Positions 32,443 through 43,921 of a stretch of 64,000 nucleotides of DNA are shown piece after piece. The translations under genes and the position numbers were made by a program. The notes beneath the pieces are model-generated. The model ran no database searches, was not told the origin of the DNA, and saw nothing but the letters and a program-made list of their open reading frames with translations. The stretch comes from Stereum hirsutum FP-91666 SS1 (Eukaryota; Basidiomycota; Agaricomycetes; Russulales; Stereaceae), in assembly GCF_000264905.1 (NCBI RefSeq), contig NW_006763138.1, forward strand, positions 1,505,216-1,569,215, read 5' to 3'. Numbering within the stretch: the stretch's first letter is position 1; every line of letters starts with the position of its first letter.

Positions 32443-34183
32443 TCAGTCCAAATTTGCTCCCTCAAGCTCATCGTCATCTATCGTCGACTGATCGACGCTC
32501 AACACCCCTGCACTAAGCCCAGCACCAGCCTCCGTCTGTCCATGCAAGAAATCGTCCAGCCTCAACGGTCGTAGTTCAAAGCCCTGCATGCACAGAGATT
32601 CCGAATCGCCCATACGAGCAACGAGGAACCAGTCAGTTAAAAAAAAGAAACCGTCTTCAAAGGATCAGGGTGAGAGTGGCATGACAAGAAACGCACCTCC
32701 TCCTGCGCCTTTCTCATGATCTCTGGATCACCACCTGAATTTCTCACGTACTCCCTCACAGGCATCATCGCCGCATTCCGACACAGTTCTTTGAGATCTG
32801 AGCCTGATTGGCCGTCTGCGTATTCGGCAAGTTTGCGGAGGGAAAGGCTGGGTGAGAGGGAGACGTCTTGGAGCATCTGGTGTCGAAGATTGCGCAGAGA
32901 TCAGGGGAAGATAAGTCAGTGGCGATTGTGGAGGAGGGGAGAGGAGTATTGTAAGGTAAACGCACGAGAGAAAGGATCTTTTCTCTTTGCCTAACGTCTG
33001 GACTCGAGAGCGCGAATCGCTTAGGCATTCGACGGATGAACGCTGGGTCGATATCTATTATTCGGTTCGTAGCACCCAGAATCAATATCCGGTCCGTTTC
33101 TGAGAGCAGGCCGTCCCAGAGTCTGGTATTTGCAAAGTATACCAGTCAGAAAAATATATAGTAAGCAATAGTAATGAGAGGAGGGGAGAATGAGCGCACG
33201 TCATGAATTCCGCCTTCATCATCGCCGTGACTTCATGATCACCCTTACTCCTCTCCCTCAAAAAACTATCAATCTCATCAATAAAAATAATACATGGCTG
33301 CGTCTTCCTCGCCAAACTGAACAAACCCGCCACGAGCTTATTCGACTCGCCGAACCACTTGTTCGTCAGCACGGAGGCAGCGATGTTGATGAATGTCGCG
33401 CCGGACTCTTTGGCGAGGGCTTTGGCGAGCATGGTTTTTCCGCAGCCGGGAGGACCGTACAGGAGGACGCCTTTGGGGGCGGTGAGGAGGGTGGAGGAGG
33501 AGGTGAAGAGGGCGGGGTAGAGGAGGGGAAAGATGACGGATTCGCGGAGGGAGGAAATTATGTCGTCCAGACCACCGATGTCTATAGCAATGAAGAAAGG
33601 GCTGCGTAAGTTACACAGTTGAATGAGTGATAAACGGAACTGAGTTGATGAATCGCACCGGAGAAACGGACGTTGATATCGTCTGGGTGAATGACCTCAG
33701 AGGCGATGGTCTCTGGAGCGCCACACAAGTCAGTATTATGACTGTTGGAAATCTATAACATGATACAGAATTATGGAAAACGCACTCTCATATTCATCTA
33801 GTTTCAAGTCTTTGTGGCCGAGCTTCTTCAATGCCTCCAGTGGCTTCGCTTTCACTTCCTTCTTACGCTCCGGTGAGCCGTAAGAATCGAGCATCCACTA
33901 CTCGTTTCCCAAGGCAGTCAATACGAGATAGACATCACGGAATAAGTAAAAAGTACATGAGTGGGCGACCTACATGGACTGTATACCACATGGCTGCCTT
34001 ACAGTTCATTCATTCAGCGACAAGAAGGTGGAGAGAAGGGGGTTGGATGCGCACTTGAGAAGCGACGAAGATAGCGACTAAAAAGCAACATAACACAAAA
34101 AGGTAAGGTGTATATCTCTTCATAGCAGCAGTTTGGAGCTTACCATCTAGAATTATCTTCTTCGTGGAAGGAGATACTGCCAT
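32443..34183 (-). CDS. MSP1: Msp1/ATAD1-type mitochondrial outer-membrane AAA ATPase
   Basis: Eight exons: 34,183-34,144, 34,077-34,055, 33,897-33,786, 33,712-33,659, 33,581-33,200, 33,122-32,966, 32,876-32,697 and 32,583-32,443. They give 362 residues, matching the family's usual length. The short N-terminal hydrophobic anchor [15 protein letters not shown] is assembled over two introns. [11 protein letters not shown] follows, then the AAA core: Walker A GPPGCGKT (119-126), pore loop NKWFGES (150-156), Walker B IIFIDEID (174-181), the arginine region [20 protein letters not shown], and sensor 2 [15 protein letters not shown]. Msp1 extracts mislocalised tail-anchored proteins from the outer mitochondrial membrane and peroxisomes. 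The start is chosen so the anchor begins near residue 10. An upstream in-frame extension exists but is unlike the family. Confidence 0.93.
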
Positions 34184-34607
34184 AGCGTACTCCCAGTTCG
34201 AAACCTTCCCTGTAGGCCGGTGCTTAGGATATACGAAGGAAGAGAGGGCTCCAAATATTACGATGTCGAGACCTTCAGATAACGGATTGAACCAGAGACG
34301 AATATAACTGTCTTTCGTAGCCACCCAGAGTATTCTAGCAAGCAAGCAGGGGAAGCCGTAGCGCGGCCGACGTGGTCGAATATCAAAGTGCGCCGAGCGC
34401 GTCACGGAAGTGGCGCCGTACAGTGGGACCCTAACCCCGTTTCCTGGTCAATCTTATCTTATCTCTCGCCACACGTCACCCACACAAATCGCCCGAAACC
34501 CTCTGCTTTATTACATACAGCCACTCACTCTGGTGCGCCCGACATACCACAAGTCAACAAAATCATCAGAATTCCCAGCATAAAATAAGGGAAGGGATCG
34601 ATTATAC
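34184..34607. promoter_or_regulatory. 424-bp divergent promoter shared by MSP1 and IMP2
   Basis: The two start codons point away from each other with nothing else between. No TATA box is obvious; TTATCTTATCTCTC near 34,446-34,459 is a pyrimidine-rich candidate initiation region on the plus side. Co-regulation is inferred from the arrangement only. Confidence 0.55.
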
Positions 34608-35644
34608 ATGGTTTTCCGCTCGTCCTTCAAATTCAAGCCGTTTACTTCCGCCTTTAACCGCTGGCGAACCTCTGCACATCCTCTCCTCCTCTGGTCCCAA
34701 CGCGTACTCTTCTGGCTTCCCATAGGCGTCGCGTTTACGAAATATGGCTACACACTGAAATCTATCTCAGGTCGGAGTATGCAGGTCCGCTTACACCTTG
34801 TATATCAAGTCTTTGTGATGTTCGTGTTGCTCATGCAGAGTCTCCGCTAGGTAGCCAACGTTGAATCCGGATGTATCGCTAGGTGACGACGTAGTCGTGT
34901 TCGAGAGGTACTCGGGCAATAGTTTGAATACGCTCAAGAGAGGTGATATTGTTGCTGTGAAGTATGTTTTTGCTTAACAATCCACATTCTCTGGACCTCC
35001 GCTGACGAACGTCTCCTCTTCCAAAGATCACCACACGAACTGGGTAGACTGCTCGTCAAACGAATTGTCGGACTACCCGGAGACACCGTACGTTTACACA
35101 ACGCCAAAATATCTATCATTCACGTTTGAACAAAATACTGACCGCCGATGGGAACGTACAGGTCCGAACTTTACCTCCGTACCCAGATAAAGAAGTCCAC
35201 CTCACGAAAGGTCAAATCTGGATCGAAGGCGACGAATCCTTCCACTCACAAGACTCGAACCACTTCGGACCCGTAAGTCTACTCATTGCCTCCCTTCTCC
35301 AGCTCCATCTCCTGTCGATCTGAACCTTACTCTGCTTATAGATCTCGCTCTCCCTCGTCGACTCAAAACTCACATTCATAATCTACCCTTTCGAACGATT
35401 CGGCCCCATCATCCCACCAGCCGCTAAAATCGCCGCGACTTCCTCGAAGGGAAGACCTTCACAGCGCGATTTGGACGCATATGTGAGGGAGAAGAGGAGG
35501 ATGGAGAGAGTTACTATTGGCGGTGAAGGCGTTGAGAACAGGAATGATGGAAAGAAAGAGGGCGAACTGGATGGATTAGGTGGTAAGGACACGTTGAAGG
35601 GGTTTGAGGAGGGCTTAGAGGCGGTGAAGAGATCGTCTTCCTGA
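34608..35644 (+). CDS. IMP2: Mitochondrial inner membrane protease subunit 2
   Basis: Five exons: 34,608-34,784, 34,855-34,961, 35,027-35,087, 35,162-35,272 and 35,342-35,644, giving 252 residues. This is a signal-peptidase-I (S26) family enzyme that cleaves sorting peptides of proteins delivered to the intermembrane space. The N-terminal part is basic, followed by a membrane segment (about 32-45) and the nucleophile box SGRSMQPTLNP with Ser57. The general base is Lys106 in VKRIVGLPGDT. The subunit-2-type block GQIWIEGDESFHSQDSNHFGP is assembled over exon 4. The C-terminal 70 residues are charged and longer than in yeast Imp2, so the tail is a lineage extension. It is divergent with MSP1 and convergent with the thioredoxin reductase gene. 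Confidence 0.92.
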
Positions 35645-35998
35645 GCTGTATCCCCCTCCCAAATATATTTATATTCACCACTCTGAGCAGCCCCTGAGTC
35701 TTCAAGCTCTCTCTCGGCGCGGAAGCGCGGGCTTCACACAGGGTAAGAGTATGTATGTTGTGATCCACGTATACAGTTGCGCGTATGTCGATATCGAGCG
35801 ATAAAGAAAGAACAGCCAGATAGAATGAACGCCGACAGGAAACGTAGTAAAAAATGTGGAGAAATGATTACAGTCTATATCTGCGTCTGCATCGTCTATT
35901 GTTTTACTTCTCCTCGTACCCACAGTACGACTCGCCTCCTCGAGATATCCGTCCCAACTCACCCGCCAACAATGGAGCTAAGAGAAATCATAACTCGT
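35645..35998. terminator. Convergent 3' intergenic region (IMP2 / thioredoxin reductase)
   Basis: A 354-bp interval between two facing stop codons. It must hold both polyadenylation regions. A/T-rich words such as AATATATTTATATT lie just after the IMP2 stop (about 35,660). No gene is seen. Confidence 0.45.
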
Positions 35999-38135
35999 CT
36001 ACTCCTCGCCCAACTCCTCCTCCTCCGCGATCAACTGCTCAACCTCCAACGCCGCCATACACCCACTCCCCGCACTCGTGATCGCCTGCCTGTACCTCTT
36101 ATCCTGCACGTCTCCCGCCGCGAACACGCCCTTGACGGACGTCTGAGTCGTACCGGGGACGGTGATAATGTACCCATCTGCGTCCGTTTGGAGTTGGTCC
36201 CGGACGAGGGAGGTGGCGGGTTCGTGGCCTGTTCCAGGGGAATGGAGATGTCAGAAGGTTTCGATTGACATTGAGAAAAAGAGATAGGGGATAGGGGTTG
36301 AGTGTACAGGGGTGAGAGGGAGAAGGAGAAGGAGGAAGGGATATTTTTATGTTTTCGAACTGGAAAGGGAGAAAGTGGACGCACCGATAGCGTAGAAGAG
36401 ACCGTTGACGGCAAGGTCGGATTCGGCGCCTGAGTGGGTGTTCTTAATGCGGAGGTTGTTGAGCAAGTCGCCGTCACCCTGACACTCAACAGCGACGGTG
36501 TTCCAGAGAATGGTCTGTAAATTCAAAGGTATCAGTGAGCATCCAGTGTACAGCAAAATCAGAGAAGGAAGGGTAAAGGGAGCTATAACTTACGATCTTC
36601 GGGTTGTTCATCACCCTCTTCGCCATAATCTTCGACGCCCTCAACTCGTTCCTCCTCACCAACAAATACACATGGCTCCCATACTTCGTCAAATACGTCG
36701 CCTCCTCCGCCGCCGAATCTCCACCCCCAATAACCGCCAACGGCTTATTCCTAAAAATCGGCACGGCCCCATCGCAAACCGCACACGCACTGATCCCGCT
36801 CTGCCAATACGTATCCTCCCCCCTCAACCCCAACCTCTTCGCGCTCGCGCCCGTCGCAATAATAATCGTATCCGCCGTCTCCGGCTCGTCGCCCTCGTTA
36901 TACTCCCTCCAGTACTTGAATGGCCGTTTCGAGAGATCGATCTTCGACACCGTCTCCGTGATAATGTTGGTCCCGAAGCGGAGCGACTGCGCGCGGAACT
37001 TGTCCATGAGTTCGGAGCCGAGGACACCGGTGGGAAAACCGGGGAAGTTTTCGACGTCGGTGGTGGTGGTCAGTTGGCCGCCTGCGGCGAACCCGTTGGC
37101 CATGAAGCCTTCGTACATGACGGGGGCGAGGTTGGCGCGCGCGAGGTAGATGGCGGCGGTGTGGCCTGCGGGGCCGGAGCCGATGATGACCTGAGGAGGA
37201 GGATGGAAGGTTAGGTTGGCGTATGAATGCAGAGAACGAAAGAGAAGAGAAGGAGGGTATGCCAAGCGAGGTGTGGCGTAACGGGCCACAATGAAATGCC
37301 ACGGAAGTTTTTCCTCCGAAGACCTGCCCATCGCAAAGCCCGCTGTAAGAACCAATGCTCCCCAAAGCAGCAGCACCCAATCACTGTGAGAGTGTTTACC
37401 ACAGGCATTCAAGACCGAAGACATGGATAGTCATACATCGCTGGCGACAACAACTACTGACGCCCATGGCCATGACCGGAACGGTACTCATCGCTCACAC
37501 GTCGCCAAACCACCTGTTCCTTCCGTGCCTTTACAGCCAACGTATACAGAAGGAATACAACGTCCAGAAGTTCTTCTCTAAAGCCTCTCAAAGAGCTCAT
37601 CGGACGATGTCGTGCTGCACTCGGGAGGGTACGCGACAAAGGCAGTCCGTGTCCCGTCGGAAATGAGCTGTAGGACCGATGTGGTAATGTAGATCGAAGA
37701 AAGAAAACATGGAGGGACCTTGAAGGGGCGACAGGACGTGGAAGATATAATGCCAATCGTGTACATCTCAGCGACGATCTCTTGCCGCACTCCTCGGTCT
37801 CCGACACCACTAGACCGCACAAAACAAACCGGCGGGTCCTAGGTCGAAAAAAAGATAACGCAAAAACTCACAACTTTCGAGTGCAGCTTTGAGCTTTGAC
37901 CGTTGGCTGGGGTGGGTGTCTTCTGCTCCTCAGCGTGCAAGTGTGCAACACCGGGCGTGTGGGTAATGGTAGACATCTTCTGGTTCGGAGTTGGCGAGGT
38001 AAAGGACGAGTAGGTGTGCAGCGAAGCAGCTATGGGGATGGTGGCCCTAGAGAGATGTACAAGTCCGCGAGAAAGAAAGCTGGCGAACAGGGTGGACCGG
38101 GTGGCAAGCAGATTGAAGGTGGAGGGAGAGAGCAA
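35999..38135 (-). CDS. TRR1: Thioredoxin reductase (NADPH), with optional N-terminal leader
   Basis: Four exons: 38,135-37,872, 37,190-36,594, 36,514-36,385 and 36,228-35,999. The enzyme is a low-molecular-weight FAD/NADPH thioredoxin reductase that reduces thioredoxin. Motifs are FAD-binding GSGPAG (92-97 of the long form), redox CAVC (Cys224/Cys227), NADPH-binding [10 protein letters not shown], and the C-terminal FAD motif [16 protein letters not shown]. From the first in-frame ATG (38,135) the protein has 406 residues and starts with a 53-residue leader rich in Ser, Arg and Leu and poor in acids, like a mitochondrial presequence. From the ATG at 37,976 it has 353 residues and would be cytosolic. 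The first intron is long for this locus (681 nt). CDS identity is certain; start use is open. Confidence 0.93.
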
Positions 38136-38975
38136 GGGGCGAGATGGGGATAAGAGATGGTCTTATAGAAGACGGCGACGGTGGATGAACGTCCTCAATC
38201 AATAATCTCTCACCATTTCTTGATAATTCTCGTCCCGTGATCTCACGTGCGAAAAACGGTGATTGGATGACAACGTTACAGCCCGGATATGGTTTCTTGT
38301 ATGTTTTTCTGTGTGTGGACCAATCAGGAGGCTTGATGAAGTCGGCGATGGTCGGCGATTCTGGGAGCTTCGCACGAAATGAGCTCTGCGTTGAAAATTA
38401 AATGTGAAGTGGTCCTCACCAGCGGAGAGGATCGAGAGCCAACACAAGAGCAAAATATGGAACGCCATGTGTGGCGTAGGCGCCGGAGAACGCGCCGCAT
38501 TTAGTTCTCTTTCCTTTCACCCGCACTGGACCAATCAGAACACACACCGGTTCGTCCCAAAGACCGCCACATTTCCTTACATGTCTATCTATATATCGGT
38601 AGCCCCCCGTCCTGAACGCTAGCGCCGATGAACTTGCTGATATAAATCACGGACGGACAACAACGCAGTCACGCACGGCGGTCTGTAAGCCACTCGAGTT
38701 CATCACGCCGCATGTAAGAATGAGAGCGTCCGCAGAGGTCCGCAGCTCCTCTAGATATTAAAGACCACAACCTTCGTCCGTCGAGACCGGCCGAGTACGT
38801 CCGTAAGTGAGAAGCATCTCCAAGTTGAAGTTCGTAAGTATGTTCTGAACCTTAAATATATGTTCAATTCTCTCCTTCGGCTCTTTGTATCTCTGGACAT
38901 CGCACAATGGTACACAAAGTGCCAATCCAGCTCAACTTTTCGACATTAACACCTCTCCATCTTCCCGCCCCGCCC
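38136..38975. other. Thioredoxin reductase promoter region and 3' flank of the hexosaminidase gene
   Basis: Both neighbouring genes are on the minus strand, so this holds the reductase promoter and the hexosaminidase terminator. No coding frame is supported. Confidence 0.45.
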
Positions 38976-41662
38976 TCAAGCACTCCAATCACAAGCCTCC
39001 GGCCTCAACGCACACCACTCCGGCTGCAACGCAATCGCCCCGATCCCCCTCTGCACCATCCTAAACCTCAAATCATGCAGCCTCGGCAGCGCATTGCTCA
39101 CGTTCCTGCCATCTGCGGACGTGCCACTAATTTCGGTAGTGGTCGTGTTGACGGGCCCGGACCAGAAGATCTCGGCGCCGGCGGCGGAGCGCGGCCAGAC
39201 GATGGAGTCGAGGTTCGTGGGGGAGGATTGTTCGGCCCAGATGAGATGTTCGCCTGTTTGATTGTTTGTTCAGGCCAGGGAAGAGGCAGAGGTCGTAAAA
39301 ATATGTGGAGACTTACCGCCGAGTACGAGTGCAGCCTCTTCTGTTGTAAGATTCGCAGTCGGGTCGAACGAGTAGGACTATGTGCACGAATCGAGCACAC
39401 ACACGATCAACGTCAGCATTGCTCCTCTGTCGATCGAGGCCAATAAATAGAGATGTAAAAACGAACGGACGAACCTTCTGCCACGTCTTGAACGGATCAC
39501 ACCAGCTATTTCCCGTCGGTTTGTCGCCTATCCATTCTCCTGCGCCACAATCCTACTTTATGGTTATTTTCTTTCCGATGTGTGATAGGTAGGGAGACGA
39601 GGGCAAACGTACGAGGTAGAAGTAGTCTGATGCTGCGTGGACGAAGTTATAGCCTTTCGCTGCAACGGCAGCCGCATTGGCGGAGGAGATCCAGACCCTA
39701 TTGTACGAATCGTGCGTTATAGAAACTAACGAGGGAAAAAAGCGAGGAAAGGAGGGGATAGAGAGAGTATTGGGGCTTACATGATGACGGTATCGTTGGG
39801 CAGGGGGACGTTATAGTTCAATACCATCTCTGTAAACACCAGTCAACCAAACCTCAATAGGCGCCGCGCTCAACTCAGTCCAAAATCCGACCTACCTTCC
39901 CAAACAACCGGCGTCTTCCCCCCAACCACCTTCCCATTCACCTCCTCACTCCCACTCCCATTCCTCAGCACCTCATGCGTATCCAACACAAACTCACTCA
40001 ACGCCTCCGCAATACTCTTCCCCGTCTCATTCAACCAAACCTGCGTCTCCTCGTCTGCCGCATAACAGTTCATATTGACTTCGTCGCCGCCTGTGGACAT
40101 GAGCGTAGATGGGAACATGGAAGAGACGGAGAGGAGGAGGGAGGATGTGAAGGAGGTTGTGTCTGGGGAGGTGAGGCGGAGTTGGCCTGCGGGGGGTTCT
40201 ACGTTTAGGTGGTGAGTTCAGTTAGTTGGCACGTACATAGAAGGAAGGGTGGCAAGAGAGGGCAAGAGCATGTCACTGAAAGGGGGCGCTCACCGTTAGC
40301 GTAGGAGCCCCAAGGCGTGGCCTGTGGGCACGCTACGTGCTCAGGGTGAGATTCCGAGATGATGGCGGTATGACCTTTTACAGAGGATCGGCAGACAGGT
40401 CAAGTGGGCGTCAAGATGGGCGCTTAGACTGCAGGAGCACTCCTAGGTTCGAGATATCCGGGATGAAAGCCTCACCTGGAGTGTCGATTTCCTGGACGGC
40501 GGATTAGCTCAATGAGGTGAGTAGACAGTAAGACTCCGACGTACCACCAAAACATCGATACCACGCTACAAGTCGGAGAGCAACGCCAAACGGATCCGCA
40601 AAGTCAGTACTAGGAAGACTCTCCAGGAGTGCGGCGAAACCCACCGCTCCGGCGTAAGAAACAATGTTCGCTACGTCATCCGCAGTGTACACCGATGAAC
40701 TTGAATAGGCGCCTTTCTGAGATATTTCTTCGAAACCGGGGACCACGAGGGGGAAGCTCTGGCTGTCGGTGACATGCCAGTGGAAGGTGTTGAGCTGTCG
40801 GAACACATGAAGTTGAGCAGTGGATTTAGATAAAGTATGAAGTAGGTGCGAGAGACGAACTTTGACCATGCTCATAGCATCCAAAGTTCTCAGGATGTCG
40901 TCGACCGCGAAGCTGTGCCACACGCCACATACATCAGCAAACCTAGCCGTTTTGATGGTAGACGAACATGGACTCACTAATTCCTTGAAGTATCCAGCAT
41001 GAACCCCCTGAACGGCTATTCATCACCAATCAGGTCCACTACTTCTGGCCATACCTCTCCAGACCCCCAAAATGGTATAAAAGCAGGTAGAGTTGACAAC
41101 TCACATAAACCGGCGCATCCTCAATCGTCACCGGAACGCCCAGCGCATAAACCTCCCCATCGTCCATCGTATACCACATCTGCTCAAACGTCGTCAAGCC
41201 CCTGAACAACCCCAACGTCGTATTCGCACTCAAAACCGCATCTGTTCCGTCCGCAGGAATACTCAAACTATATCCCTCGTCCCTATCTCCCAAATTCTTC
41301 TGTGCCTCCTGCGCGATACTTAGAATCGTACCATTCGCGTCATCGCTATCCGTGGTTGTGAGACTGAGGGTGAGGGAGGAGAGGGTCGGTGCGGTGGATG
41401 TGATGTTGAAATCGGCGGAACCACGGCCTACGACGAGTCGTTCGAGTTTATCGGTGTAGAGATGGGTCGAAGTGCGTGAAAGGGCATCGCTAAGATCCGA
41501 CGGTGCGGAGGCGCTGAGTGAGGAATCGAGGGTGAACGTGAAGTTCGGAGAGAGAATAAGAGCGGATGAACCGGTTTGGATACTAGTAGGTTGAGGCCAT
41601 AGCGCTAGAGACGGGGATACTAGTGTGAGGATGATAGCAGTAGCTTGAATTGTGCGACGCAT
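38976..41662 (-). CDS. Secreted beta-N-acetylhexosaminidase (GH20)
   Basis: Thirteen exons: 41,662-41,105, 41,015-40,978, 40,912-40,861, 40,794-40,645, 40,565-40,545, 40,491-40,476, 40,374-40,294, 40,198-39,896, 39,829-39,781, 39,697-39,613, 39,552-39,475, 39,377-39,317 and 39,253-38,976. They give 589 residues in frame. A signal peptide (MRRTIQATAIILTLVSPSLA) precedes the GH20 N-terminal domain. The catalytic barrel reads PFRGFMLDTSRNYF, LNTFHWHVTDSQSFP, RGIDVLVEIDTPGHT and the acid/neighbour pair STGGDEVN (Asp344-Glu345), then WCDPFKTWQ and GGEHLIWAEQ. The enzyme removes terminal GlcNAc from chitin oligomers and glycans, in wall turnover or feeding. Two exons are only 21 and 16 nt long. Several N-glycosylation sites fit secretion. 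Confidence 0.94.
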
Positions 41663-41727
41663 GGTGGACGTTCCGGTCAGAGAGAGCGGGAAGCGTCGAC
41701 GATTCTGGTACCTGCAAGGGGAGCTAC

Positions 41728-41733
41728 TTATAA
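41728..41733 (-). promoter_or_regulatory. TATA-like box of the hexosaminidase gene
   Basis: TTATAA read on the minus strand, about 66 bp upstream of the start codon at 41,662. This is a short distance that implies a brief leader. Confidence 0.4.
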
Positions 41734-42540
41734 GACGGCTGGAGAGAAGTCTGTTCGAATTCCGGACTTCCGAGATGAACGTGGAAGGAGCCTTCCCATA
41801 AATTCACATAAGGCGACAGACGCATATGGGCGATAGCGAACGACCATTGCATTTCACGAAGATTACGGCGCTGCCAGCTGGACAAACCAGAAACGAGGCG
41901 ACACCGCGTGCTCGAGTGGTCAGATACAGGGAGGTCGGGCGAGCAGAGATGAGATAAAGGATGGATATAGAACACGCCAGGTGATACAAACACAATGACC
42001 ACCAAAGGGTCAGTTGTACGTCCTCATGATACTGGCCCACATAGGCTGTTTATTTTGGTGTCGAATTTTTGGGAATAGCGAGCTGTTCAAGAGGGAAAAA
42101 ACGACACCGTATATCTGCTGGCAAATTGGCGTTGACTTGCATGATGCCGACGGCGCTAGTTTGTCATAACACGTGGGAGCCACGCAGAGCCACACAAGGG
42201 ATTTGGCTTCCGGATCCACTGCCGCGAGAATTTCCTCTCGTCGACCACTGCTCCGTTTCTGGTCTACCGTTTCTCCTTCTACGACTTCGTCCGATAAACA
42301 TGTTTTTTGTGCCTTCATAAGGATTGTGGCAACTGAGCAGCTTCTGCCTACTTGAGGGAAGCCACTCCCTTTTCTATTATCGTCTCTGAAGTGCAACTTT
42401 CCAGGCAAGTATACGTTTCGTACCGTGTAAGTCCTGCACCACGTCCTCGAGCAAAAGCGCGGTCATCGATGGAACAGTCTCCCGACATGGTCTGGGATCT
42501 ACGAAACTAATGATCGGAGGCGCTTCTATGCAGCACTCCA
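41734..42540. other. Intergenic stretch between hexosaminidase and MYND-related sequences
   Basis: Short overlapping frames only. No domain or splice chain is seen. Confidence 0.4.
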
Positions 42541-43250
42541 GTGAACGCTACTACAAAGATGCAGACTCTCGGGCCACCCGACATCATCGACAAAATGCAC
42601 AGCCTGAACGAATGGGTCAAGTGGCACACCATCACCACCAACCTCCACCAAGCTGCCTACGGCGCTATCTGCCACTCCCAACCAACCGACAGCGTCGACG
42701 GCTTCGACTTCTCAGCACACTTTCACCTCTCTCTGTGAACCGACTCAGAAGATGCAGAACTTCGCCCTTCGAAAGAAGTCTGGGATCCTAGGACGGGCAG
42801 CGCAGAGCTGAAAGAGGGTGTTCGCCAGTCGCTGGCGGACTTCGAAGCGAAATACCTGTCTGACAGAGATATATAACGGCGTATCGTGGGGACTCTCGCT
42901 GTCGACTACTTCATACCGGAGATTCCAATGCACATCCTCAGCATGTACAACCTCCACGACGATCGGGAGTTTGTACAGATGATGCGGACGACGGGCCTCG
43001 ATCGTATTAAGGTCATACCACTTCGAGGGACGAGATATGGTTTCCGAACCTGAAAGAGCGCGTAGAGTTGGGACATATGTTCGGACTGGAGAAGGATTTT
43101 CGTAAGAAGATATCCGGTGAGTTGGGGGAGCTGAGAACGACAACGACGGGTTCGAAGACGAAATGGACTTGGGTGACGCTGACAGGAGAGGAGACGAAGA
43201 AGAGGGGATATCGGCGAGGTACTTGTGGGATGTCGTATTGAGGGTGAGTT
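42541..43250 (+). pseudogene. Decayed relative of the neighbouring MYND-finger gene (C-terminal part)
   Basis: Readable blocks match the C-terminal half of the gene at 43,922-45,059. They are HQAAYGAICHSQPTDSVDGF (compare HQATHAAICDHQPSDTTEGF), IVGTLAVDYFIPEIPMHILS followed by HDDREFVQMMRTTG (compare YVGTIACCYQI and TDDKDFFEAVERG), and a LELGHMFGLEKDF-like stretch with KWTWVTLTGEE. Frame changes and stops interrupt it, and no MYND finger is found upstream. It lies in the same orientation 0.7 kb before the better copy, so it is a tandem duplicate that decayed. Confidence 0.75.
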
Positions 43251-43921
43251 TTGAAGATGCTCATTGTTTGTCCGCTCATTTCCGACTCGAGTGTCTACCA
43301 AGCTCATTTTCATTCGACATGTTTCCACTAGTGCTCCTTTTCTCTAATGTCAGGACATTGTCATCGCACCGTTAATTCATTTTACAGGGAATCTTGCCAC
43401 TTTGCTTCGATTCATAGCTTTACAACCAACATCCAAGCCCTTGACGATGGGCCACAATGTGCAGCAAATACTGTCGAGTGGCACTTTGTTTTTCTGTGGC
43501 ATAAGAAGCTTCGGCGTGGGACCAGAAGCACACCCATCGACAAGGGGCGCCAAACGGACGTTGAACGGACGTCGCTCGGACCATCACCGTCGGTCGATTT
43601 TGCATTGAGACGCTCTCCTCCTTATATTGCTGGTTAATCCTCCACCATACGTGCTTGTAATCTTCGTGGAGAAATCGTAAGTCTCCATGGGTGATCTGAG
43701 TTTGAACTTGGAATGTTGTGGTTCTGTAAGCCGCCGACAGCTACCTATGTCGCGATCCTGTATCGATCTTCGCCGACATGTTTTGTCGGCGCCTCAACTG
43801 CAATATACATGAACATGACTGCCTTCGACGGGCTTTAGAATGCCCCGATATTTCGTGTCGAAGCCTTCTTAGCTGACACAACTTCTAAATAATCTTAGGT
43901 TCATTCTTACCCGCCATCATC
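43251..43921. other. Upstream region of the MYND-finger gene
   Basis: Separates the decayed copy from the near-intact one. It probably includes the promoter. No supported coding frame is seen. Confidence 0.4.
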
